Below are positions 1-7,575 of a stretch of DNA of 64,000 nucleotides, piece by piece. Within the stretch, counting starts at the first letter, position 1. The number at the start of each line of letters is the position of its first letter. The notes beneath the pieces were generated by a model, which was given only the letters and a program-made list of their open reading frames with translations, ran no database searches and had not been told where the DNA came from. Origin of the DNA: Clostridium muellerianum (GTDB lineage: Bacteria > Bacillota > Clostridia > Clostridiales > Clostridiaceae); NCBI RefSeq assembly GCF_012926525.1, contig NZ_JABBNI010000036.1:62001-126000 (forward strand), written 5' to 3'. Made by a program: the position numbers and the translations under genes.

Positions 1-23
1 CTTTTAAGTATTTTGCATATAAT

Positions 24-57
24 AATCCCTGAAGGTTTCTTCAGGGATTTTGTTTTA
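24..57 (+). terminator. Intrinsic terminator upstream of ribD
   Basis: A 10-bp perfect stem (24-33 with 40-49) and a 6-nt loop are followed by a T-rich tract. It lies about 100 nt before the ribD start. It could end an upstream gene or be the expression platform of an FMN riboswitch whose aptamer would lie just outside the window; the aptamer itself is not visible here. Confidence 0.75.
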
Positions 58-158
58 TAAAATTTTATAAAATTTAGGAATAGCTATACCTATACAATTC
101 AATAAAATTGAAAATCAGTAATTAAATTCAAATAAATATATTAAGGAGGGGTAAGGAT

Positions 159-1274
159 TTGGAGAGTCAGGAGAAAACTTTAAATAAACATTATATGAAA
201 ATAGCACTAAAATTAGCCTTGAAAGGACAGGGAAATGTAAATCCTAATCCTCTAGTAGGAGCAGTGATTGTTAATGATGGAAACATTGTTGGACAAGGGT
301 ATCACAAGTTCTATGGAGGACCTCATGCAGAAGTTTATGCTTTAAAAGAAGCAGGAGAAATGGCAAAAGGAGCAGATATTTATGTATCTTTAGAACCATG
401 CTCACATTATGGAAAAACACCTCCTTGTGCAGAAGCTATTTTAAAAGCTGGTATTAAAAAGGTAATAATAGCTATGAAAGATCCCAATCCTTTAGTAGCA
501 GGAAGAGGAATTGAACTCCTTCAAAAAAATGGAGTAGAAGTAGTTACAGGAATTTTAGAAGAAGAAGCAAAAAAAATCAATGAAGTATTTATAAAGTACA
601 TAACAAAAAAGATTCCTTTTGTGCTTTTAAAAACTGCTATGACATTGGATGGAAAAATAGCTACACAAACAGGGGAATCAAAATGGATAACTGGAGAAGA
701 ATCTAGAAAATATGTACATAAAATTAGAAATAGTTTAATGGGAATAATGGTTGGAATAGGAACTATTAAAAAAGATGATCCATTGCTTACAACCAGGCTA
801 CCAGGAGGTGGCAGAAGTCCTATAGCTATAATTTTAGATTCCAAGCTTTCAATATCTTTAGAATCTAAAATTATTACCACTTTAGATAAAAGAAAAATTA
901 TAATAGCATGTACGGAAGGCTTTGATACTGAAAAGTCAGAAATACTAAAAAACAAGGGAATAAAAATAATAATTACTCCTAAAGATAAAGATAATAGAGT
1001 AGATTTAAAGTATTTGATGAGGGAATTAGGAAAAGAAGGAATAGATGGTATTCTACTGGAAGGTGGAGGAGAGCTTAATTTTTCAGCAGTAAATTCTGGA
1101 ATAGTAGATAAAATATTATGTTTTGTAGCTCCTAAAATTATAGGTGGTGCTTTATCAAAAACTCCAGTTGAAGGTAAAGGCGTTGAAATTTTAAAGGGCG
1201 CTGCATTAATTAAAAATATGAACTGCAAAAATATTGGAGAAGACTTACTTATTGAGGGATACTTCAATAGTTAA
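159..1274 (+). CDS. ribD: Bifunctional riboflavin biosynthesis protein RibD
   Basis: Cytosolic enzyme catalysing two steps of riboflavin synthesis: deamination of the GTP-derived pyrimidine and reduction of its ribose side chain. The N-terminal deaminase domain shows the zinc site His56-Ala-Glu58 with Cys81 and Cys90 in the PCxxxxxxxxC pattern. The C-terminal reductase domain begins near residue 155 with KTAMTLDGKIAT. The length (371 aa) is usual for RibD. The start is TTG with a strong AAGGAGGGG site 7 nt upstream; the next ATG (195) has no well-placed site. It is the first gene of ribD-ribE-ribBA-ribH. Confidence 0.97.
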   Translation: MESQEKTLNKHYMKIALKLALKGQGNVNPNPLVGAVIVNDGNIVGQGYHKFYGGPHAEVYALKEAGEMAKGADIYVSLEPCSHYGKTPPCAEAILKAGIKKVIIAMKDPNPLVAGRGIELLQKNGVEVVTGILEEEAKKINEVFIKYITKKIPFVLLKTAMTLDGKIATQTGESKWITGEESRKYVHKIRNSLMGIMVGIGTIKKDDPLLTTRLPGGGRSPIAIILDSKLSISLESKIITTLDKRKIIIACTEGFDTEKSEILKNKGIKIIITPKDKDNRVDLKYLMRELGKEGIDGILLEGGGELNFSAVNSGIVDKILCFVAPKIIGGALSKTPVEGKGVEILKGAALIKNMNCKNIGEDLLIEGYFNS

Positions 1275-1314
1275 AAATAGCAAGTAAAATTAATATTTAA
1301 AAGGAGGGGGCTCG

Positions 1315-1968
1315 TTGTTTACCGGAATTATAGAGGAAGTTGGAAGAGTTTTAAATATATCTAAAGGCTTGAACTCTGCTCAGATTAATATAGAAGCTAA
1401 GAAGGTTATAGAAGATGTTAAGCTTGGCGACAGTATTGCTGTAAATGGGATTTGCCTTACGGTAACAAGTTTTAAACAAAATAATTTTACTGTAGATGTT
1501 ATGCCTGAAACTATGAGGAGAAGCAGCTTAAACAGTTTAAAAAAAGGAAGTTTAGTAAATTTAGAAAGAGCACTGGCTTTAGGTGAAAGATTAGGTGGTC
1601 ACATAGTTAGCGGGCATATAGATTGCACAGGAAAAATAGTTAGTATAAAAAATGAGGATATAGCTACCTGGGTTACTGTAGAAGTACCTGATGATACGCT
1701 AAAGTATATTGTACTAAAGGGTTCAGTAACAATAGACGGAATAAGCCTTACAGTAGCAGAATTAAAAGAAAAATCCTTTAGTGTTTCTCTCATACCTCAT
1801 ACCAAGGGTGAAACTACTCTTTATGAAAAAAGTGTAGGTGAAGAAGTGAATATTGAGTGTGATTTAATAGGAAAATATGTAGAGAGATTAATTTTCATGA
1901 AGGAAAAACAGGAAAGTAAAGAGTCTAAAATAACAGAGGATATGTTAAGAAAAGCTGGATTTATGTAA
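1315..1968 (+). CDS. ribE: Riboflavin synthase alpha chain
   Basis: Converts two 6,7-dimethyl-8-ribityllumazine molecules into riboflavin and the pyrimidine substrate, the last step of the pathway. The protein has the diagnostic N-terminus MFTGIIEEVG and two tandem lumazine-binding halves, each with a VNGICLTV or IDGISLTV type motif; 217 aa is the normal length. It starts with TTG 4 nt after AAGGAGGGGG. It is 40 nt downstream of ribD and probably co-transcribed. A 177-nt spacer without a recognisable gene separates it from ribBA. Confidence 0.97.
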   Translation: MFTGIIEEVGRVLNISKGLNSAQINIEAKKVIEDVKLGDSIAVNGICLTVTSFKQNNFTVDVMPETMRRSSLNSLKKGSLVNLERALALGERLGGHIVSGHIDCTGKIVSIKNEDIATWVTVEVPDDTLKYIVLKGSVTIDGISLTVAELKEKSFSVSLIPHTKGETTLYEKSVGEEVNIECDLIGKYVERLIFMKEKQESKESKITEDMLRKAGFM

Positions 1969-2145
1969 TATTTCAAGTAACTACTGGTTTAACTTAAGAT
2001 GGAAATGTTATTAACCATAAAAACTGCTTTGAATTAAAGTGTTAAAGTACAGATGTTTTCTTAATCTATACAAAATATTAAAAACAAATAAGTATATAGC
2101 AGTTATTTAACTGACTATAAATTCATTATACGGGGAGAGATAAAG

Positions 2146-3348
2146 ATGGAATTTAAATTTAATACCATAGAAGAAGCGTTAGTAGATATAAAAGAAGGAA
2201 AAATGGTAGTAGTAATAGATGATGAAGATCGTGAAAATGAGGGAGATCTTCTTATGTCTGCAGAGAAGGTTACACCAGAAGCTATAAATTTTATGACTAA
2301 GTTTGGAAGAGGACTTATATGTACACCTATGACAAAAGAAAGACTTAAAGAACTTAATATAGAGCTTATGGTAAGCGATAATAGTGAAAAATTTTCAACA
2401 GCTTTTACAGTGTCTGTTGATGCAGTAGGAACTTCTACAGGTATATCAGCTTACGACAGAGCATTAACAATACAGAAGCTTGTAGATTCAAAGTCAACTG
2501 GAGAAGAGTTTGAAAGACCAGGACATATATTTCCTCTTGAAGCTAAAGATGGTGGAGTACTTGTAAGAAATGGACATACTGAGGCCGCTGTGGATTTATC
2601 AAGATTAGCAGGACTTTTTCCAGCAGGTGTAATTTGCGAAATAATGAATGAAGATGGTACTATGGCAAGAACTCCAGAGCTTATGGAATTTGTAAAAGAA
2701 CATAATATTAAAATTATAACTATAAAGGATTTAATAGTTTATAGAAAAAAAACAGAGAAATTTATTGAGAATGTAGCACAAGCACATATACCAACAAGGT
2801 TTGGAGATTTTAAAGCTGTAGGATATAAAAATATTTTAAATGGAGAACATCATGTAGCTTTTGTAAAAGGTGAAAATTTTGGAGATGAACCAGTACTAGT
2901 AAGAGTTCATTCAGAATGTCTTACAGGAGATGCGTTCCATTCTTTGAGATGTGATTGTGGAGATCAATTAGCAGCAGCTTTAACTCAAATAGAAAGAGAA
3001 GGAAGAGGCGTGCTTGTATATATGAGACAGGAAGGAAGAGGAATAGGACTTTTAAATAAGTTAAAAGCTTATGCTCTTCAAGAGCAGGGTATGGATACAG
3101 TAGAAGCTAATCTTGCATTAGGATTTCCAGCTGATTTAAGAGATTATGGTATATCAGCTCAAATTCTTAAGGATTTAGGAATAAATAAGGTAAGACTTCT
3201 TACTAATAATCCTAAAAAAGTATCAGGTCTTTCTGAATATGGAATAGATATAGTAGAAAGAGTGCCAATAGAAATGGAATATTCAAAAGAGAGCATAGAG
3301 TACATGAAAACAAAGAAAGAAAAGTTAGGACACTTACTTAAATTATAA
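2146..3348 (+). CDS. ribBA: 3,4-DHBP synthase / GTP cyclohydrolase II fusion
   Basis: Bifunctional enzyme supplying both precursors of riboflavin: 3,4-dihydroxy-2-butanone 4-phosphate from ribulose 5-phosphate (N-terminal half, acidic motif [11 protein letters not shown] near residues 25-35) and the pyrimidine from GTP (C-terminal half). The GTP cyclohydrolase II zinc ligands are visible as Cys258, Cys269 and Cys271 in the CLTGD...RCDCG segment. The length of 400 aa fits the fused form. ATG start with a GGGGAGA site. Third gene of the rib operon. Confidence 0.97.
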   Translation: MEFKFNTIEEALVDIKEGKMVVVIDDEDRENEGDLLMSAEKVTPEAINFMTKFGRGLICTPMTKERLKELNIELMVSDNSEKFSTAFTVSVDAVGTSTGISAYDRALTIQKLVDSKSTGEEFERPGHIFPLEAKDGGVLVRNGHTEAAVDLSRLAGLFPAGVICEIMNEDGTMARTPELMEFVKEHNIKIITIKDLIVYRKKTEKFIENVAQAHIPTRFGDFKAVGYKNILNGEHHVAFVKGENFGDEPVLVRVHSECLTGDAFHSLRCDCGDQLAAALTQIEREGRGVLVYMRQEGRGIGLLNKLKAYALQEQGMDTVEANLALGFPADLRDYGISAQILKDLGINKVRLLTNNPKKVSGLSEYGIDIVERVPIEMEYSKESIEYMKTKKEKLGHLLKL

Positions 3349-3472
3349 TTTAGAAAGTGATTAAATTAACTTTTGCACATACAAAATTTTGACTTAATAC
3401 AAGCAAAATGCCATATAACTTTTTAGAGGAAAATTGAGTAATTAATTTATTTAAAATTTGGAGGTATAAATT

Positions 3473-3937
3473 ATGAAAATATATGAAGGAAAGTTAAGTG
3501 CAGAAACATTGAAATTTGGTATAGTAGTTGGAAGGTTTAATGAATTTATAGGATCAAAGCTTTTATCAGGAGCATTAGACTGTCTAAAAAGACATGGTGC
3601 TTCAGAAGATAATATAGAAATAAGCTGGGTTCCAGGAGCTTTTGAAATTCCATTAGTAGCAAAGAAAATGTCAGCAATGAAAAAGTATGATGCTGTTATA
3701 TGTCTTGGAGCTGTAATTAAAGGTTCTACACCTCACTTTGATTATGTATCTAGTGAAGTATCAAAGGGAGTTGCTCATGTATCTTTAGAAGCAGAAATAC
3801 CTGTAATATTCAGTGTACTTACTACAGATAATATAGAGCAAGCTATAGAAAGATCAGGAACTAAAGCTGGTAATAAGGGCTGGGATGGAGCTATGTCTGC
3901 TATAGAAATGGCTAACCTTATGAAAGAATTGAAGTAA
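3473..3937 (+). CDS. ribH: 6,7-dimethyl-8-ribityllumazine synthase
   Basis: Condenses the pyrimidine and butanone phosphate precursors into lumazine; family members form 60-mer capsids or pentamers. The 154-aa protein shows family motifs [19 protein letters not shown] and [14 protein letters not shown] (catalytic His in the last). ATG start with GGAGG upstream. Last gene of the rib operon; its stop codon sits at the very edge of the long inverted repeat at 3939-4234, which may therefore be transcribed as its 3' trailer. Confidence 0.97.
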   Translation: MKIYEGKLSAETLKFGIVVGRFNEFIGSKLLSGALDCLKRHGASEDNIEISWVPGAFEIPLVAKKMSAMKKYDAVICLGAVIKGSTPHFDYVSSEVSKGVAHVSLEAEIPVIFSVLTTDNIEQAIERSGTKAGNKGWDGAMSAIEMANLMKELK

Positions 3938-3938
3938 C

Positions 3939-4234
3939 ATAATGCGACGCAAGTAACCGAAGAAACGTTAAGCTGTATTCCGGCTGATATATGTTGTGAA
4001 GGAACACTCGCTTCATTTAAGAAGTTCTAATGCCCGAGATATTAAAAAATGACTACCTCCTCAAATGTGACCTCCTGTCACTTTCGGAGCTTTTGCCGTC
4101 CTGGCAAAAATTACGCCATTTTTTAATATCTCAAGCATAAGAACTTCCGAAATTTGATCGAATGTTCCTTCACAACATATATCAGTCTTCATACAGCTTA
4201 ACGTTTCTTCTTAGTGCATTGCGTATAGCATTAT
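3939..4234. repeat. Long imperfect inverted repeat with two-hairpin tip
   Basis: Left arm 3939-4051 and right arm 4117-4234 are complementary over almost their whole length with small mismatches and indels. The 65-nt tip (4052-4116) holds two short hairpins: GTGAC/GTCAC (4067-4081) with loop CTCCT, flanked by CTCC/GGAG, and TTTTGCC/GGCAAAA (4091-4109) with loop GTCCT. On the minus strand the loops read AGGAG and AGGAC. It has no coding capacity. It could be a MITE-like element, a structured RNA or a processed 3' trailer of the rib transcript; the sequence alone does not decide. Confidence 0.85.
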
Positions 4235-4587
4235 TTCAAAAGGCTTTTAGCTCTATATTTAAAAAGCGTAGCTTTCATAATGTTTATTGCTTACATAAAG
4301 ACATACAAATCATTTAATAGAAAACTGTCTAACTTGTTAATCATTTTCGAGATATTTATATAAAATAAAAAATAACTTCTACATAAATTTAATATATTAG
4401 ACAACAGGCTCCGCCTCAATTTTTTTAGCGATATTAACTTTTAATCAAATACAATTTTGATTAAGCCAAATTATATATAACAATGAACCTAAACTAGCAC
4501 TGCACTTTAATATCTAGTTGCGTCGCAATATTTTTAAACTGGGAAAGTTGAGTGATTATAATTAAAAAGTATATAATTTATATATTC
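4235..4587. other. Gene-free stretch with short dyads
   Basis: No ORF with a plausible start was seen. A 10-bp sequence TTGCGTCGCA at 4518-4527 is the exact inverse of TGCGACGCAA at 3943-3952, so the inverted repeat element may extend to about 4527. A small hairpin (4441-4449 with 4456-4464) lies inside it and could help end minus-strand transcription from the antiporter gene. Confidence 0.5.
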
Positions 4588-5928
4588 TTAAGTTCCAATG
4601 GAGGAAGAATCTTGGTCTTCTAGTTTTAATCCGCTTTTAGCTGGGGTTTTAAACTTTGGTACTCCAAGTATTATAGCTAATATTGATGCAATTCCTAAAA
4701 GATATGGGTAACAAAGATATTTCATTATTAAAAATGGTGAAATTGCTGCAAGGCTTGAAGCAACTAAAAGTTGAGCTCCATAGGGAATACATCCCTGAAC
4801 AAAGCATGCAAAGGTATCCAAAAGACTGGCAGCTTTTCTTCTATCTACACCATAGCTTTCTGACATGTCTTTAGCTAAAGAGCCAACTATAATTATAGAA
4901 ACAGTGTTATTAGCAGTGCATAAGTCTACTAAACTAACCAATATTCCTATACCAAATTCAGCACCTTTCTTAGAGTGAACTCTTTTCTGTATTGCATGTA
5001 ATATATAATCTATACCTCCGTTGAACTTTATTAATTCGCCTATGCCTCCGATTAATATAGATATCATGGATATATCCTCCATACCTGCAATACCTTTTGC
5101 ACAAAGTTGAAATACTGTGAATATATCAAAAGATCCATAAATAAGACCTATTATAGATGCCAGTACAATACCACCAACTAATACTAATATTACATTAAAA
5201 CCTGTTAAGGCTACTGCAAGTACGGCTAAATAAGGCAGTATTTTAATAAATTCATAGTTGTATGCTCCTGTATGATTGATGTTTATGCCTACAGTTAAAA
5301 AGGCATATATAATCAGTGTTATTAAAGCAGCAGGAAATACTATTTTAATATTAGCTTTGAACTTGTCTACCATTTCGCAATCTTGGGTTTTAGTAGCGGC
5401 TACAGTGGAATTTGATATCATGGATAAACCATCACCAAACATAGCTCCACTAACTACAGCTGCAATTAAAAATGCCATAGGCAAACCTGTTTTGTGTGAT
5501 ATTCCAACTGCAATAGGGGTTAGGGTTACTATGGTTCCAACAGAAGTTCCAAGGGACATAGATAAAAAGGAACCAATGATAAATATACCAGCTACCATAA
5601 GACTAGACGGGAAAACAGATAGACCCAAATTTACAGTAGAATCTACAGCTCCCATAGCTTTACTGACTTCTGCAAAAGCACCTGCTAAAATAAAAATTAA
5701 GCACATAAGTATGATGCTAGAATTACCAGCACCTCTGCAAAATCTTTCAACTTTTAATTCTATAGGTATTTTTCTGTTTTGAAGTATAGCTATGGTGGAT
5801 GCAATAATTAAAGCTACAACTACAGGCATCTTATAAAAGTCTTTCATTATAATTGAAACGCCGAGAAAAAGCAGCATAAATACTCCTAATGGTAATAAGG
5901 CTGCGGCACTTCCTTTTTTTTCATTCAT
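4588..5928 (-). CDS. NhaC-family Na+/H+ antiporter
   Basis: Polytopic membrane protein (446 aa, about 11-12 hydrophobic segments). The segment FGDGLSMISNSTVAATKTQ around residues 165-185 resembles the NhaC/malate-lactate antiporter conserved region. The role inferred is sodium-proton exchange or exchange of an organic anion coupled to Na+ and H+; the exact substrate cannot be read from the sequence. ATG start with AAGGAGG about 11 nt upstream. It stands alone on the minus strand, and its leader holds a terminator-like hairpin (5972-6003), which hints at attenuation. Confidence 0.85.
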   Translation of the reverse strand: MNEKKGSAAALLPLGVFMLLFLGVSIIMKDFYKMPVVVALIIASTIAILQNRKIPIELKVERFCRGAGNSSIILMCLIFILAGAFAEVSKAMGAVDSTVNLGLSVFPSSLMVAGIFIIGSFLSMSLGTSVGTIVTLTPIAVGISHKTGLPMAFLIAAVVSGAMFGDGLSMISNSTVAATKTQDCEMVDKFKANIKIVFPAALITLIIYAFLTVGININHTGAYNYEFIKILPYLAVLAVALTGFNVILVLVGGIVLASIIGLIYGSFDIFTVFQLCAKGIAGMEDISMISILIGGIGELIKFNGGIDYILHAIQKRVHSKKGAEFGIGILVSLVDLCTANNTVSIIIVGSLAKDMSESYGVDRRKAASLLDTFACFVQGCIPYGAQLLVASSLAAISPFLIMKYLCYPYLLGIASILAIILGVPKFKTPAKSGLKLEDQDSSSIGT

Positions 5929-5971
5929 TAATCAGAATACCTCCTTAACTTTAGTAGAAACTTTTAATAAA

Positions 5972-6003
5972 AAGCCATATGAAATAAATATTTCATATGG
6001 CTT
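5972..6003 (-). terminator. Hairpin plus T-run in the leader of the antiporter gene
   Basis: A perfect 14-bp stem (5972-5985 with 5990-6003, 4-nt loop) is followed on the minus strand by TTTTTATT, the form of an intrinsic terminator. It lies about 45 nt upstream of the antiporter start codon. It may be a conditional attenuator or the end of a short upstream transcript. No known riboswitch aptamer was recognised beyond it. Confidence 0.6.
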
Positions 6004-6058
6004 GAAATATTTTATTAATTAAAGCGAAAAAAATATTTATAATTACAAACATAATATT

Positions 6059-6095
6059 TAAACAATGTGTAAACTGTAGGTGTGTACATTGTTTA
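6059..6095. promoter_or_regulatory. Operator-like dyad over the PAP2 promoter
   Basis: Perfect 10-bp inverted repeat TAAACAATGT / ACATTGTTTA with a 17-bp centre. The right arm covers the -35 box of the promoter at 6089-6117, so a bound protein would probably repress the phosphatase gene. The regulator is not identifiable. Confidence 0.5.
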
Positions 6096-6117
6096 TACAA
6101 TTTGTATATAGTATAAT
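6089..6117 (+). promoter_or_regulatory. SigA-type promoter of the PAP2 gene
   Basis: TTGTTT (6089-6094) and TATAAT (6112-6117) are separated by 17 bp, about 38 nt before the start codon. Confidence 0.7.
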
Positions 6118-6154
6118 ATATTAGTTCAAATTAGGAAAGGAATATTTTATAATA

Positions 6155-6679
6155 ATGCATTTAATACAAAATTTAGATACGAATTTGCTAATTTTCATAC
6201 AAGAAAATATGCATACAGCATTAATGGACAAGATAATGCCTGTAATAACTTTTATGGGAAGTAAAGGATTAGTGTGGGTATGTATAGGAGCATTGCTTTT
6301 AATAAACAAGAAACATAGAAAAGTAGGAATAATGCTAGCATTAAGTTTAATATTAGTTACTATTTTAGGAGAAGGAATAATAAAACATGTTGTTCAAAGA
6401 ACAAGACCATGTGTAGATATACCTACAATGAAAATGATTATAAAAGGCCCTACGACTTATTCATTTCCATCAGGGCATACAGCTGCTAGTTTTGCAGCAG
6501 CAGGGGTACTTATGAGTAATTTTAAGAAATACGGTTTATATGCACTGATATTAGCAATTTTGATTGCTTTTTCAAGATTATATTTATTTGTTCATTATCC
6601 TTCAGATGTATTTGTTGGAATGATATTAGGATTAATTTGTGCTAAAATATCAAGTATGATTGTTAAAAAGTTTGTTTAA
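6155..6679 (+). CDS. PAP2-family membrane phosphatase
   Basis: Integral membrane phosphatase of the PAP2 superfamily (174 aa). All three signature motifs are seen: KHVVQRTRP, SFPSGHTAA and SRLYLFVHYPSD. Family members dephosphorylate undecaprenyl pyrophosphate (BcrC type) or other lipid phosphates; the undecaprenyl role is likely for a Firmicute of this size but is inference. Start ATG 6155 with AGGAAAGG about 14 nt upstream, slightly long. Single-gene unit with its own promoter (6089-6117), a dyad over the -35, and a strong terminator after it. Confidence 0.9.
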   Translation: MHLIQNLDTNLLIFIQENMHTALMDKIMPVITFMGSKGLVWVCIGALLLINKKHRKVGIMLALSLILVTILGEGIIKHVVQRTRPCVDIPTMKMIIKGPTTYSFPSGHTAASFAAAGVLMSNFKKYGLYALILAILIAFSRLYLFVHYPSDVFVGMILGLICAKISSMIVKKFV

Positions 6680-6687
6680 AGTAATAG

Positions 6688-6733
6688 GGGACTTCTCAAA
6701 ATGTATATGTGTATTCTGAGAAGTCCCTTTTTT
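6688..6733 (+). terminator. Intrinsic terminator after PAP2 gene
   Basis: Stem GGGACTTCTCA (6688-6698) pairs with 6717-6727, followed by six T. It lies between convergent genes; the T-run is on the plus strand only. Confidence 0.85.
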
Positions 6734-6737
6734 ATTG

Positions 6738-7493
6738 TTATTTAATAGCCCCATAAAGTATCTTTAAAGCCACACATAAGGACATAGTTACGAAAAGTGG
6801 TTTTATGATTTTAGCACCATTTTTAAGTGCTACTTTAGTACCAAACTTGGCACCTATTATCATGAAGATAGCTACAGGTATTCCTACCTTATAATTAATT
6901 TGTCCTCTAAAAGCAAACATTATTAAAGATGCAACGTTACTTCCAAAGTTTAGAACCTTTCCATTTCCAGCAGAACGTACAAAATCAAAATTATATATAC
7001 CTATAAGTCCAAATATTAAAAAAGAGCCTGTCCCAGGTCCGAAGAATCCATCATAAAAGCCTAAAGATAAAGCAAGTAGTATACCTAAAATTAAATTTTT
7101 CTTAGTTAACGCTTTAAACTTATCTTCTTTTCCAATTTCTTTTGAAAATAAACTATATATGCCTACAAATAATAATAAGGTAAGAACTATCATGTTAAGA
7201 TATTTTGCATTTATTATAAGTACTGTATTAACACCTAAAACAGCACCAATAAGTGTAAAAGGTAATAAAAATCTTAAAATTTTTAAATCTACTTTTCCAG
7301 ACTGCATAAATTTAAGAGAACTAGTAAATGATGCGCAGGTAGAGGAAAACTTATTTGTACCTAAAGTTATGTGAGGAGGAATTCCTGCCAAAAGAAAAGC
7401 TGGTACGCTTATAATACCTCCACCTCCTGCTATAGAATCAACAAAAGCTGCAAAGAATCCAGCAATGCATAAAAAAATTAAACTAATTGTCAT
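6738..7493 (-). CDS. TSUP-family (TauE/SafE) sulfite/organosulfur exporter-like protein
   Basis: Polytopic membrane protein (251 aa, about 8 hydrophobic helices) of the TSUP family. The N-terminal AAFVDSIAGGGGIISVPAF and the internal DGFFGPGTGSF repeat-type motif are characteristic of the two homologous halves. Members export sulfite, sulfoacetate or related anions; the substrate here is unknown. ATG start preceded on the minus strand by GGTGGTGAC. Monocistronic, convergent with the PAP2 gene. Confidence 0.88.
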   Translation of the reverse strand: MTISLIFLCIAGFFAAFVDSIAGGGGIISVPAFLLAGIPPHITLGTNKFSSTCASFTSSLKFMQSGKVDLKILRFLLPFTLIGAVLGVNTVLIINAKYLNMIVLTLLLFVGIYSLFSKEIGKEDKFKALTKKNLILGILLALSLGFYDGFFGPGTGSFLIFGLIGIYNFDFVRSAGNGKVLNFGSNVASLIMFAFRGQINYKVGIPVAIFMIIGAKFGTKVALKNGAKIIKPLFVTMSLCVALKILYGAIK

Positions 7494-7575
7494 AAAAAGT
7501 CACCACCAATATTTAGTTGTTTACTCTGATTTCTTTTAATTTTAACATAAAATTTGAAAATTCGCTTAAAAAGTT

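Noticed and set aside
1-158. FMN riboswitch upstream of ribD
   Set aside because: Only a terminator-like hairpin is present; the aptamer core is not visible in the 158 nt available, so it is not claimed.
521-1267. 248-codon minus-strand ORF over ribD
   Set aside because: Antisense shadow of the clearly real ribD; low-complexity Ser/Ile/Pro-rich translation and no ribosome binding site.
5276-5782. 168-codon plus-strand ORF over the antiporter gene
   Set aside because: Antisense shadow of the NhaC-type gene.
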